Source: Plotosus lineatus
Lineage: Eukaryota; Chordata; Actinopteri; Siluriformes; Plotosidae
Reading direction: 5' to 3'
Assembly (NCBI GenBank): GCA_024760905.1
Contig: CM045729.1
Span: 83,231,050 to 83,295,049 of the forward strand
Length of the DNA: 64,000 bases
Position 1 is the stretch's first letter. Each line of letters starts with the position of its first letter. Positions 54,723 through 64,000 of this stretch are shown piece by piece. Made by a program: the position numbers and the translations under genes. The notes beneath the pieces were generated by a model. The model made no database searches and was not told the DNA's origin. It saw only the letters and a list, made by a program, of their open reading frames with translations.

Positions 54723-55624
54723 GACATCATGTGGCAGCTACACAATGCATAAGATGATGTGAATACACATCTCAAGCTTCAGATATTGTTCAGAATGAAG
54801 AAATGAACATTCAGATTGGTTTGATTGCTGCTATAGCGCAAATACCTACTCTGTACAACCATGGTACGCAGAAAAGCATCTCCTGTCCACCTCATGAGGT
54901 GGCTGAGTTAGGACAATACACTGAATCACTGAAAAATACTTCTCTTATAGACTGTATCCATGGGCTGTGTGAGCAGTTTAGCATATTCTGCTTTTTCCCC
55001 CTCTTTATACACACTGAGTTCCCTTCACACGTCTTTCCTCGTCTTTCACCGGTGAGCTCGCAGAATATTAACACGTTCTTTTAGGAATAATTTGTGATAA
55101 TTAGGTTTCATTTCTGTGACCGTGGACAGGAAGTGGTGTTATGAGATGTATTTAAAGAGACAGATCTCGCTGAAGTCTTAATCGGACCTTTACCCTGAAC
55201 GCTGCGGGCTGGCTGGTCCACATGACGCACTGCCTGGGTTCGTGGTGTTAACGTAATCCCAAAGTATTCATGAAATGCACGTTTCCAGGAAGAGACGGAT
55301 TTCCTCAAACATTTTTGTGGCTTTACGGGTAGTTTGGATGGATTTTAATGTTACAAAAATAAATTGAGAGCCGGGAACAAGAGCAAAGAAAGTGCCCATG
55401 TGTATGGGACAAAAAACCACCAACATTCGCCCTCGTTCACCTCTACACGCCAAGAGGTCAGTGTGGAATCAGAGGGTTGCTGAAGTGCAGGTTCACCTGA
55501 GGTGAAAGAATTGTCATGTTAAAAAAAAACATTTCTTCTCTTGATAGCACATGAAGAGAGAGCAAGACCTGTATAATTCAACTGAAAAACACTCGCACTT
55601 TCTTTCACACATCACTAAATCCTA
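54720..55624. other. Glypican intron 4 DNA, nothing recognisable
   Basis: About 0.9 kb without a conserved frame or repeat signature. Confidence 0.5.
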
Positions 55625-55856
55625 GGGTTGCAGGGAGGCTGGTGCCTATCTCAGCTGACACAACTAAGGCAGGGTACACCCTGAACAGCTCACCAGACTA
55701 TTGCAGGGCCGACACAGATGCAACCATACAAATGCACACGGACACCGAGGGGCAATTTGGAAAAGTCAGGTGGTCTAATGTACATGTGTGGAATGAAACC
55801 GTACAGCCCGGATGAAACCCACATAAGTACAAAGAGAACATACACAAATTTCTTAC
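55625..55856 (-). mobile_element. SINE-2 copy, antisense
   Basis: Reverse-complement SINE-2: tail GGTTGCAGGGAGGCTGGTGC, CAGGGTACACCCTGAACAGC, then ACCGAGGGGCAATTTGG and GATGAAACCCACATAAG. The head is missing. Confidence 0.78.
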
Positions 55857-55860
55857 TGAT

Positions 55861-57900
55861 TTATCACTCACTCACTCACTCACTCACTCACTCATCATTT
55901 ACTCATAACTCACTCACTCACTCACTCACTCACTCATCATTTACTCACTCACTCACTCACTCACTCACTCACTCACTCATCATTTACTCATAACTCACTC
56001 ACTCACTCACTCACTCACTCATCATTTACTCACTCACTCACTCACTCACTCACTCACTCACTCACTCACTCACTCATCATTTACTCATAACACACTCACT
56101 CACTCAGTCATCATTTACTCATAACTCACTCACTCACTCACTCACTCACTCACTCACCATTTACTCATCACTCATTCACTCACTCACTCATTCACTCACT
56201 CACTCATTCACTCACTCACTCATCATTTACTCATCACTCATTCACTCACTCACTCACTCACCATTTACTCATCACTCACTCACTCGCTCACTCACTCACT
56301 CATTATTTACTCATCTCTCACTCACTCACTCACTCATCATTTACTCATTCACTCACTCACTCACCATTTACTCATCACTCATTCACTCACTCATCATTTA
56401 CTCATAACTCACTCACTCACTCACTCACTCACTCACTCACCATTTACTCATCACTCATTCACTCACTCACTCACTCACTCACCATTTACTCATCACTCAT
56501 TCACTCACTCACTCATTATTTACTCATCACTCACTCACTCACTCACTCACTCATCATTTACTCATCACTCATTCACTCACCATTTACTCATCACTCATTC
56601 ACTCACTCACTCATCATTTACTCATCACTCATTCACTCACTCACTCACTCACCATTTACTCATCACTCACTCACTCGCTCACTCACTCATTCACTCACTC
56701 ATTATTTACTCACTCACTCACTCACTCACTCACTCACTCATCATTTACTCACTCACTCACTCATTCACTCACTCATTATTTACTCATCACTCACTCACTC
56801 ACTCACTCACTCACTCACTCATCATTTACTCATCACTCATTCACTCACCATTTACTCATCACTCATTCACTCACTCACTCATCATTTACTCATCACTCAC
56901 TCACTCACTCATAATTCACTCATCACTCACTCACTCACTCATCATTTACTCACTCACTCATTCACTCATCATTTACTCATCACTCACACACTCATTCACC
57001 CACTCACTCACTCACTCACTCACTCACTCACTCACTCACTCATCATTTACTCATCACTCATTCACTCACTCACTCATCATTTACTCATCACTCACTCACT
57101 CACTCACTCACTCACTCACTCACTCACTCACTCACTCACTCATAATTTACTCATTACTCACTCACTCACTCACTCACTCACTCATCATTTACTCACTCAC
57201 TCACTCACTCACTCACTCATTCACTCACTTACTCACATACTCACTCATCATTTACTCATCACTTACACACTCACTCACTCACACACTCACTCACTCACTC
57301 ACTCACTCACTCAGTCATCATTTACTCACTCACTCACTCATCATTTACTCATCACTCACTCACTCATTCACTCACTTACTCACATACTCACTCATTATTT
57401 ACTCATCACTTACACACTCACTCACTCACTCATCATTTACTCATCACTCACTCACTCACTCACACACTCACTCACTTACTCACATACACACTCACTCATA
57501 ATTTACTCATTACGCACTCACTCACTCATTCATTCACTCAATCACTCGCTCACTCACTTATAACCCCCACATTCACTCACTCATCACTCACTCACTCATT
57601 CACTCATCACTCACACACACTCATCACTTTCATTCACTCAGTCACTGATAACTAACTTAGCTCCCACTTTCCCACGCATCATTGACTCATCATTCACTTC
57701 TTGCTCATTCACTCACCATTACTCATTCTCACTCACCATCACTCACCCATTGTTCACTCACTCACTCCACACTTACTCTCCTTCACACACATCACTCACT
57801 CACTACTCACTCATCACCCATTCATCACTCACTCAATTATCACGCAGTTACTTACTCACTCTCTCATCACTCACTGAATCACTCACTTATATTTGCTCAC
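55861..57900 (+). repeat. 2-kb (TCAC)n array with a recurring CATCATTTACTCAT insert
   Basis: Tetranucleotide TCAC/CTCA repeats broken about every 30-60 bp by CATCATTTACTCATCACT or CATTCACTCA variants. This gives a higher-order minisatellite that fills half of glypican intron 4. Order decays after about 57550, where CACACA and ATAA variants appear. Confidence 0.95.
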
Positions 57901-57929
57901 TACACTCACACAACCATTCACAATCACAT

Positions 57930-58090
57930 TCACATCTCGGGGCAATATAGAGCAACCAAGTTGCCAAGAGCATTTCTTTGGGCTGTGGGAGGAAACGGAT
58001 GCAAACACACGGAAAACATGCAGATTCCAAACAGAAATACCCTCAGTGTGCCTGAGACCAGCACCACACCACCGTGTTACCGCAGAACTA
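57930..58090 (-). mobile_element. SINE-2 copy, antisense, directly before exon 5
   Basis: ATCTCGGGGCAATATAGAGC, GGGCTGTGGGAGGAAACGGA, GCAAACACACGGAAAACATG and CACCGTGTTACCGC are reversed SINE-2 body and head. It ends about 25 bp before the exon 5 acceptor. The tetranucleotide array lies where SINE-2 copies have their short simple-sequence segment. Confidence 0.78.
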
Positions 58091-58114
58091 TAAGAATGGA
58101 CTTATTCTTTACAG

Positions 58115-58245
58115 AGGCGATGTTGCAGCTGATTGAGCGACTCGAAGGGCCATTCAACATTGAGTCTGTCATGGAGCCGATTGATGTCAAAATATCAGAC
58201 GCCATCATGACTATGCAAGAAAAAACGATGGAGCTGTCGTACGAG
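58115..58245 (+). CDS. gpc6: Glypican exon 5 ([13 protein letters not shown] block)
   Basis: Encodes the most conserved block of the GPC4/6 subgroup: [19 protein letters not shown], followed by [11 protein letters not shown] and [11 protein letters not shown]. The acceptor is TTATTCTTTACAG (ends 58114) and the donor GAG|GTATTT; it enters in phase 1 and leaves in phase 0. The exon starts only about 25 bp after a degenerate antisense SINE-like repeat and 0.2 kb after a 2-kb TCAC array, so its polypyrimidine tract is hemmed in by repeat DNA. An apparently longer ORF running in from the array is an artefact of reading through the intron. Confidence 0.96.
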
Positions 58246-58521
58246 GTATTTTTATCTAGTTATTTAGAATAGTGCAGTCAGATATAGGCTTGAATAGAAA
58301 TACCCAGCTACGCTAAGATGTTAGCAGTTAACATGTGTGACTACATACAGTATATAAGCGCACTTGGCTAAAGGCTGAAACATGACACAGAAACGCTAAA
58401 CACAAGCGCAGTGTTACCCAGAAAACAGTTTCGGTGAAATTGCACATCTCAGGAATGTGTTTGGGATTTTTTTCTGTTTTTTTTTTTTTTTTTTTTTTTC
58501 TTTCTGTCTGTGTAATTGTAG

Positions 58522-58644
58522 GTCTTTCGTGGTTGTGGTCAGCCAAAGCTTTTGGAAAAGAGCAGAGTTTCCAGACATGTCTCAGGCATATTTGATGTCG
58601 ATTTGACGTCGACTGAGCCTGCTGGCACAAACCTGCAAAAACTG
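58522..58644 (+). CDS. gpc6: Glypican exon 6 (GCGQPK and convertase site)
   Basis: Begins after TGTAATTGTAG and encodes V-F-R-G-C-G-Q-P-K, matching G-C-G-Q-P-K of GPC6 (GPC4 has G-C-G-P-P-K). An R-V-S-R tetrapeptide (residues 349-352) lies at the place of the proprotein-convertase (RxxR) site that splits many glypicans into two disulfide-linked subunits. The exon then reads A-G-T-N-L-Q-K-L and ends in phase 0 at CTG|GTAAAT. The stretch between the RxxR site and A-G-T is several residues shorter than in the human GPC4/GPC6 sequences I recall. No later glypican exon was found up to position 64000, so the Ser-Gly attachment sites and GPI signal lie outside. Intron 6 is at least 5.3 kb. Confidence 0.93.
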
Positions 58645-59403
58645 GTAAATATTCACCACATTTTAAATTAATTTCAAATACAGTGAAGTGGCACAGACTG
58701 CAGGATTTACACAGCTAGCTATCCAACATCAACGCACAAAAAGGCCATTTACATTTTACCGCTAATGGCTGATAACAGTGTGTAGTAAGCTGAACATGAC
58801 CAAAATGGCTAATTATAATGATATATGGTCTGAGAACTTGAACAGCTTACAGCTAACACATGCTGGCAAAGTAATGCAAACTTTAACAAATAAAACTAGC
58901 TCCATTTCACACTTGCACACAGAGTCATTTTCAAAGTCATTCGACCACTCAGAATAAGAAATTTAATACGATAAAATAGATTTATTTCCTTGTATGTGAT
59001 AAAATAGTTGATATCTGTTCTCTTTATGAGGGACATGTCTGGAAAAAACATAATGTTTGCATTTGCTAGTCGCTACACGAAGATGCTTCAGAACACTAAA
59101 CTAAGTTAAAAAAAAGAAAGAAAAAAAAGAAAAAAAAAGGACAACATATGTTTTATAGATCTTTTATCACCCCCTTGTGGTCTCTGAAGGATTAGGAACC
59201 TAATGACTTTGCTTTAACTGTTGGCTCAATGTAATTCACAGACACCTGGACACAGCAAGGAAGGCTTTCGCACACTAGTACTTTCACTCCATGCAGAGCT
59301 AGCTCTTTGTGCGTCAGTAGACCATTCAGACACACCTCAGATGAATATTTACATATTGATTTATATATTAATAGTTCACATTAATATTTATTCGTTTATA
59401 CTA
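58645..59403. other. Start of glypican intron 6, nothing recognisable
   Basis: AT-rich; an A/G-rich run lies at 59108-59142. No exon signal. Confidence 0.5.
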
Positions 59404-59417
59404 ATAGCAACTTCCTG

Positions 59418-59779
59418 GGCAATGGTGGCCTGATGGTATAGGGCGCTGGATCGCTGGTCCTAAGGCTGGAGGTTCAAGTCCCACTCGCCACAAGGTTGTC
59501 ACTGTCACCCCAGTGCACTGGGTTATCAAAGTTATCAAAGGCGGGCCATGTCTCTCACTGTCTATGGTGAGAGGTTCATGTAAAAGAACCATTGCTGACT
59601 TTCGTAAAGAGTAGCTGCATAGCCATCAGCGTGTTTCTGTCCCTTGCTAAAAGGTTGTGCCAGGAAGGGCATCCCACGTAAAAATCTATGCCAAATCAAA
59701 CATGCAAATCATTTGCTGTGGCGACCCCTGAGAAAGGGGAAAAGCCGAAAGGAAATCTCATCTTTCTCTCTCTCTCACT
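59418..59779 (+). mobile_element. SINE-1, full length, with 14-bp target duplication
   Basis: Flanked by ATAGCAACTTCCTG (59404-59417) and ATAGCAACTTCTTG (59780-59793). Head with TGGCCTGATGGTATAGGGC and GGTTCAAGTCC; tail CCAGGAAGGGCATCCCACGT, GCTGTGGCGACCCCTGAGAA and a CT-rich end. This copy has the LINE-like tail closest to the RTE consensus. Confidence 0.9.
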
Positions 59780-59808
59780 ATAGCAACTTCTTGTGTGTGA
59801 AGTTGCAA

Positions 59809-59809
59809 A

Positions 59810-59855
<46 letters not shown>

Positions 59856-59938
59856 TTGTGTATGTTTGTGTTTCTGTGTGTGTGTGTGTGTGTTTCTGTC
59901 AGTGTATGTGGGTGTTTGTGTGTTTCTGTATGTTTGTG

Positions 59939-59981
<43 letters not shown>

Positions 59982-60362
59982 CTGTCAGTGTATGTGGGTG
60001 TTTGTGTGTTTCTGTATGTTTGTGTTTCTGTCAGTGTATGTGGGTGTTTGTGTGTTTCTGTGTGTGTGTGTGTGTGTCTGTCAGTGTATGTGGGTCTTTG
60101 TGTTTCTGTGTGTGTGTGTGTGTGTGTCTGTCAGTGTATGTGGGTGTTTGTGTGTTTCTGTGTGTTTGTGTTTCTGTGTGTGTGTGTTTCTGTCAGTGTA
60201 TGTGGGTGTTTGTGTATGTTTGTGTTTCTCTGCGTGTGTGTGTGTGTTTCTGTCAGTGTATGTGGGTCTTTGTGTTTCTGTGTGTTTGTGTATGTTTGTG
60301 TTTCTGTGTGTGTGTGTTTCTGTCAGTGTATGTGGGTGTTTGTGTGTTTCTGTGTGTTTGTG

Positions 60363-60397
<35 letters not shown>

Positions 60398-60432
60398 CTG
60401 TCAGTGTATGTGGGTGTTTGTGTATGTTTGTG

Positions 60433-60475
<43 letters not shown>

Positions 60476-60480
60476 AGGCA

Positions 60481-60538
<58 letters not shown>

Positions 60539-60844
60539 GTGTTTGTTTCTGGTGTGTGTATGTGTGACTGAGTAAATGTTTCTGTGTGTGTGTGTGTGTG
60601 TGAGAGTGAGTTTTTCTGTGTGTGTGAGTGAATGTTTCTGTTTGTGTGTGTGTGTTTCTCTCTCTCTCTCTCTCTGATGTGATGATAAGGAAATGTTAGT
60701 TGGTTTAGGAGATGCTGGATTATCCATGTGCCCAGGTGTAAGTTTGGTTACTTCAGGTTTCTTCAGTTGCAAATTGTGTGTGTTTGTTTGTGTGTGTTTC
60801 TGTCTGTGTGTATATTTCTGTGTTTTTTTTTCGCTGTGTGTGTC

Positions 60845-60886
<42 letters not shown>

Positions 60887-61005
60887 TGTGTGTGTGTGTG
60901 CGTGTGTGAGCGTGTGTTTCTGTGTGTGTGAGTGAGGGAATGTTTCTGTATGTGTGTGTGTGTGTGTGCGTGTGTGTGTGTGTGTGTGCATGCATGTGTG
61001 TGTTT

Positions 61006-61047
<42 letters not shown>

Positions 61048-61069
61048 CTTGCATGCATGTGTGTTTCTG

Positions 61070-61101
<32 letters not shown>

Positions 61102-61157
61102 CATGCATGTGTGTGTGTTTCTGTGTGTGTGTGTGTGTGTGTGTGTGCGTGCGTGTG

Positions 61158-61200
<43 letters not shown>

Positions 61201-61213
61201 ATGCATGTGTGTG

Positions 61214-61267
<54 letters not shown>
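59809..61267 (+). repeat. 1.45-kb (TG)n array with higher-order units
   Basis: TG runs alternate with TTTCTGTCAGTGTATGTGGG and TGTTTGTGTGTTTCTGTATG blocks, which repeat about nine times between 59890 and 60440. There is a unique gap (60675-60780) and a second, simpler half with GTGCATGCATGTGTG inserts. Cys/Val-rich and His/Thr-rich open frames of 100-300 codons are repeat translations. Confidence 0.95.
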
Positions 61268-61270
<3 letters not shown>

Positions 61271-61689
61271 AGCTTGGTAAACCACTTCCACAGACAACAT
61301 GTTCTTACCCACATTGCACATTTAGTTTCATCTTTGAGAGCACTTGGGCTTAAATTTAGTGTGCTGTGATGTTTCAGTGTTCGGACTTTCCAGTGATGAT
61401 TTATACATCAGTGTCACTAACTAGACGTAAAACATACTGCATTATACCTCGTTATGTGCCTCCCATACCTTTTAAAACCATAAATATTTATCTGAAACTT
61501 AAACCCATAAATTTGCAGTGGTACAATAATCCTCGACCCAGTAGTGACCCTAATCTTTATTTTAATCATATTCTTAACTTTTAGTCCTATTTCTAACTGA
61601 GGTATAAACCCTGACTAAATCAAAACCTAAATATAATTGAATCCCTGACCCTTATTCCACATCCACCAATGCCTCCACAGGATATACGT
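61268..61689. other. Intron 6 DNA, nothing recognisable
   Basis: AT-rich sequence with no coding or repeat signature. Confidence 0.5.
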
Positions 61690-61980
61690 TTATCATCCAT
61701 TCATCAAACTACCTAATCATAACCAGGGTTGCAGAGAGATTGAAGCCTAATTTAGTCGACTCTGGGTGAAGGCGGGGTACACCATCTTCAGCTTACCAAC
61801 CCCTGACAAGGGCAACACATACAATCATTTACACACCGAGGGGCAATTTGGAACAGCCACCAAGCCTCTTGTACACATCTTTGAACTGTGGGAGGTAATC
61901 AGGGAACCTGGAGGAAATCTATGCAAGCCCAGGTAGAACATGTGAACTCCACACAGAAGTCCATTCTAACCACTACATCT
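61690..61980 (-). mobile_element. SINE-2 copy, antisense
   Basis: ATAACCAGGGTTGCAGAGAG, GGCGGGGTACACCATCTTCA, ACACCGAGGGGCAATTTGG and GTGAACTCCACACAGAAG are the reversed tail, body and head. Confidence 0.78.
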
Positions 61981-62084
61981 TTTTTTTTATTATTATTATT
62001 TTTCCTGTCTTGGGTTTGGAGAAAGCAAATTAATAAAGTTATTAAAATTATTTTAAAGTAAAATTTACCCTGAAATCTAGCAGT

Positions 62085-62330
62085 GTAGTAATTCTCCTTT
62101 AGTAATTTACAACTTTTTTTTTTTTTTAATTCCGTAATAGTCCTTTCGTGATATAGTAATTTATACATTCTCCTTTAATAATTTTGTAATTACCCTTAAG
62201 TAATAAAGTAATTCTTCTTTGGTTATTTAGTAATTCTTTTTCAGTAATTAATTATTTTAATAATTCTTCTTTAGTGATAAAGTAATTTTCCTGTAGGTAT
62301 TCTACTTTAGTAATTTAATAATTCATTCAT
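62085..62330 (+). repeat. Degenerate TAGTAATTCTCCTTTAGTAAT tandem array
   Basis: About 8-10 irregular copies of a 12-20-bp AT-rich unit (AGTAATTCTTCTTTAG, AGTAATTTAGTAATTC). Confidence 0.75.
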
Positions 62331-62503
62331 CATTCATTTTCTGAACCACTTAATCTTAATTGGGGTTATGGGGAGGCATCTCAACCGACTCCAGGCGAGG
62401 GCAGAGTATGCCCTGGACAGCTTGCCAGGCCATTGCAGGGTCAGAAACACGCTGATGGCTATGCAGCTACACTTGTCGAAAGTCAGCAATGGTTCTTTTA
62501 CAT
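62331..62503 (-). mobile_element. SINE-2 tail joined to a SINE-1 fragment
   Basis: 62333-62440 is a reversed SINE-2 tail (CTGAACCACTTAATCTTAAT, CCTGGACAGCTTGCCAGGCC). 62441-62503 is reversed SINE-1 body (CAGAAACACGCTGATGGCTA, AAAGTCAGCAATGGTTC). The SINE-1 part stops exactly at the hAT terminus at 62504. Confidence 0.75.
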
Positions 62504-62593
62504 CAGCGGTCGGGAACCTTTTTGACCTGGAGAGCCATAAAACTAAATTATTTCTAGATATATATTTTTTGAGAGCCATATAGTATTTTAAAC

Positions 62594-62649
<56 letters not shown>

Positions 62650-62658
62650 GGTTTACTT

Positions 62659-63207
62659 TTAATGCGACTTCTGGTGCTGCATGGTTTTGCTGATGGCCTT
62701 GTAGTCTGGTTCATATGTAGTGAGGTTGAGTTTCATGCAGGCGTTGAGGCTTCCATCAGTTAAACGCGAGCGTAGGTTGGTCTTAATGTTTCTCATATGC
62801 GAGAATGACTGCTCACATGCATACGTAGAGCCAAACATGGTCAGTACGGCAATACTCACACGCTGCATTGTGTAATATGTCACAGGAAGCTCGTTCCAAG
62901 TTTTAAGAATTAGCTGGTCTTCAGGTTGAAGCTTTTTTATTTCTGACCACTTGTGTTCCCTCGCCAGCTCTGCTCGCTGTCGTGCAAGTCTTTCCAACTC
63001 TCCATTAAGTGACTTGAACTTAGTCATCCATATATCAGATGCCTTCAGGTCTGCAACTTCCAGCTCAAAGTCTGCGATGGAGACTCCGGGGATGCACATC
63101 AGGTTGATTTTGTCCACTTCACACTCATGTGGATGAGTGATGAATTTGAAAAGACCAGTGTAAAACAAAATTGCAAAACGAATTTCGTGCAAAACGAAAT
63201 TATCCAA
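62659..63207 (-). pseudogene. hAT transposase C-terminal part with dimerisation domain
   Basis: Reads L-N-G-E-L-E-R-L-A-R-Q-R and L-K-T-W-N-E-L-P-V-T-Y-Y. The hAT dimerisation (hATC) motif follows: M-F-G-S-T-Y-A-C-E-Q-S-F-S-H-M-R-N-I-K-T and R-S-R-L-T-D-G-S-L-N-A. This region multimerises hAT transposases and is near intact. It overlaps the next frame by 8 bp with a frameshift at the F-K-A-R-F junction. Confidence 0.88.
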
Positions 63208-63928
63208 AACGTGCCTTGAATGACTGCAGGAGATTGGACGTATAGTCAGCTAGCTGCTGGAGATCCAGATGTTGTGTGGGGTCGCTTGCTAAGCATGCAT
63301 CTCTAAATTGCTGCAGTCCTTCAAAGTGCAGAAGACGACCTGTTTCAATGTCCCTGAGAAAAACTTCCAGCTTGCTTTCAAATGCAAACACTGCTTGTTG
63401 AAGGGATGAGATTGTATTCCCAATACCTTGCATTTTCACATTAAGCTGGTTTAGATGGCCAGTTATGTCCACAAGATAGTGAAAATGCAGGAGCCAGGCA
63501 GTATTGTCCAGCTCAGGATGCTTGACGCCTTTCATTTCTAGAAAAATCCATATTTCACTCAGGCAAGCTGCAAAACGGTTGAGCACCTTCCCCCTGGACA
63601 ACCAACGCACGTTGTTGTGTAAAATCAGACCGGGATATTGATTCCCAACTTCTTCCAACAGAGCATTAAACTGCCGATCATTTAAAGCTCGGGCAACAAT
63701 GAAGTTGACCACTCGAATGACCAGCGACATCACCTCACCAAGTTGCTGGCCACACGTCTGAGCACAAAGCGCCTCCTGGTGCAGGATGCAATGAAAACTT
63801 AGGATTGCTCTCTTTTCATGCTCACGGAGAAGTGCTACAAACCCTTTGTTCTTCCCCAACATGCATGGTGCACCATCAGTGCACACAGAAATAAGTTTAT
63901 CCAGTGGTATTTTTTTTTTCTTTAGCAA
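63200..63928 (-). pseudogene. hAT transposase central catalytic region
   Basis: 242-codon frame with S-V-C-T-D-G-A-P-C-M-L-G (carrying one of the catalytic acidic residues), F-H-C-I-L-H-Q-E-A-L-C-A, H-N-N-V-R-W-L-S-R-G-K-V-L and L-H-F-H-Y-L-V-D-I-T-G-H-L-N. This resembles the Charlie/ZBED-type transposases that also gave rise to host genes such as GTF2IRD2 and EPM2AIP1-like. Upstream the frame continues as M-S-F-M-E-F-A-K-E-K-K after a one-base slip in a run of A, and leaves the window. Confidence 0.88.
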
Positions 63929-64000
63929 ACTCCATGAACGACATGAATAAATCCTCTCCTCTTGTTGTCTCTTTCATTGGCAAAACAGCCAAGATTTCTT

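Larger units (their letters stand above)
62504..64000 (-). mobile_element. hAT transposon with nearly complete transposase, cut by the window edge
   Basis: The terminus CAGCGGTCGGGAACCTTTTT starts at 62504, inside SINE-1 text, and is of the hAT CAGxGGTxxxxAACC type. TTTTACAT (62496-62503) would be one half of an 8-bp duplication. An (AAT)n run (62598-62646) precedes the minus-strand transposase gene, which fills the rest of the window and continues beyond it. Confidence 0.87.

Noticed and set aside
55861..57900. A CRISPR-like repeat array
   Set aside because: Units are TCAC tetranucleotides with irregular variants, no spacers of uniform length and no cas genes; vertebrate simple-sequence DNA.
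57682..58272. A 196-codon frame ending in glypican sequence
   Set aside because: It reads from the TCAC array through a SINE and the exon 5 acceptor; the glypican part starts only at 58115 by splice signal and phase.
59644..61369. Long Cys/Val-rich (plus) and His/Thr-rich (minus) frames up to 307 codons
   Set aside because: Pure consequence of the (TG)n/(CA)n array, open in all three frames.
58645..64000. Glypican exon 7
   Set aside because: No sequence resembling the C-W-N-G or R-Q-x-M-A-L-R-V-M-T blocks was found; the exon must lie beyond the window.

Overview
The window is vertebrate genomic DNA, almost certainly from a teleost fish. It has one split host gene with GT/AG introns, long CA/TA/CT microsatellites, and a repeat content typical of ray-finned fish: RTE-, Tx1- and Rex-type LINEs, tRNA-headed SINEs, Tigger/pogo, Tc1 and hAT transposons. 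There is no sign of bacterial or viral gene organisation. Nearly all long open frames are either retrotransposon remnants or translations of microsatellites. Family names are from memory of protein and repeat motifs; no database search was possible.

Host gene. Six exons of a glypican of the GPC4/GPC6 subgroup (closest to GPC6) lie on the + strand: 24372-24525, 51408-51566, 51820-52211, 53898-54063, 58115-58245 and 58522-58644. Together they make 1125 nt = 375 codons in one continuous frame, from the signal peptide to just after the proprotein-convertase site. The last exons (glycosaminoglycan attachment and GPI signal) lie beyond the window. Intron 1 is 26.9 kb and packed with transposons; intron 4 appears to start with GC rather than GT. 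A CpG-rich 5' region with an ETS-type motif precedes exon 1.

Upstream of the gene (1-24 kb): an antisense LINE endonuclease fragment (29-932); an inverted-terminal-repeat transposon (938-2253); a 1.25-kb CT-rich minisatellite (about 4289-5545); and an internally deleted Tx1-like LINE (5773-7860). Then come two nested blocks built on the same TA-target (Tigger-like) element (7902-12766 and 12853-17710). They have swallowed a THAP-carrying element, SINEs, a Tigger, a 0.4-kb-arm palindrome and a full RTE-like LINE. A second LINE (17860-19150), another TA-target element (19193-20556) and an antisense RTE copy (20632-23366) follow.

Intron 1 (24.5-51.4 kb): SINEs, a GAT-rich array, MITEs and hAT MITEs with clear target duplications, the best-preserved RTE copy (33572-36710, 17-bp duplication), two further LINEs (40335-41818, 42060-45400), and an antisense Rex-like LINE (46150-48680). 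Introns 3-6 hold a Tc1 remnant, a 2-kb TCAC array just before exon 5, a 1.45-kb TG array, and the end of an hAT transposon with a nearly complete transposase (62504 to the window end).

The most informative signals are the GC-AG intron, the THAP/second-protein cargo of the 8023-9983 element, the SINE whose tail is made of both ends of the local RTE LINE, the reciprocal nesting of RTE and Tigger-like elements, and two palindromic rearrangements (13211-14257 and 43621-43757).
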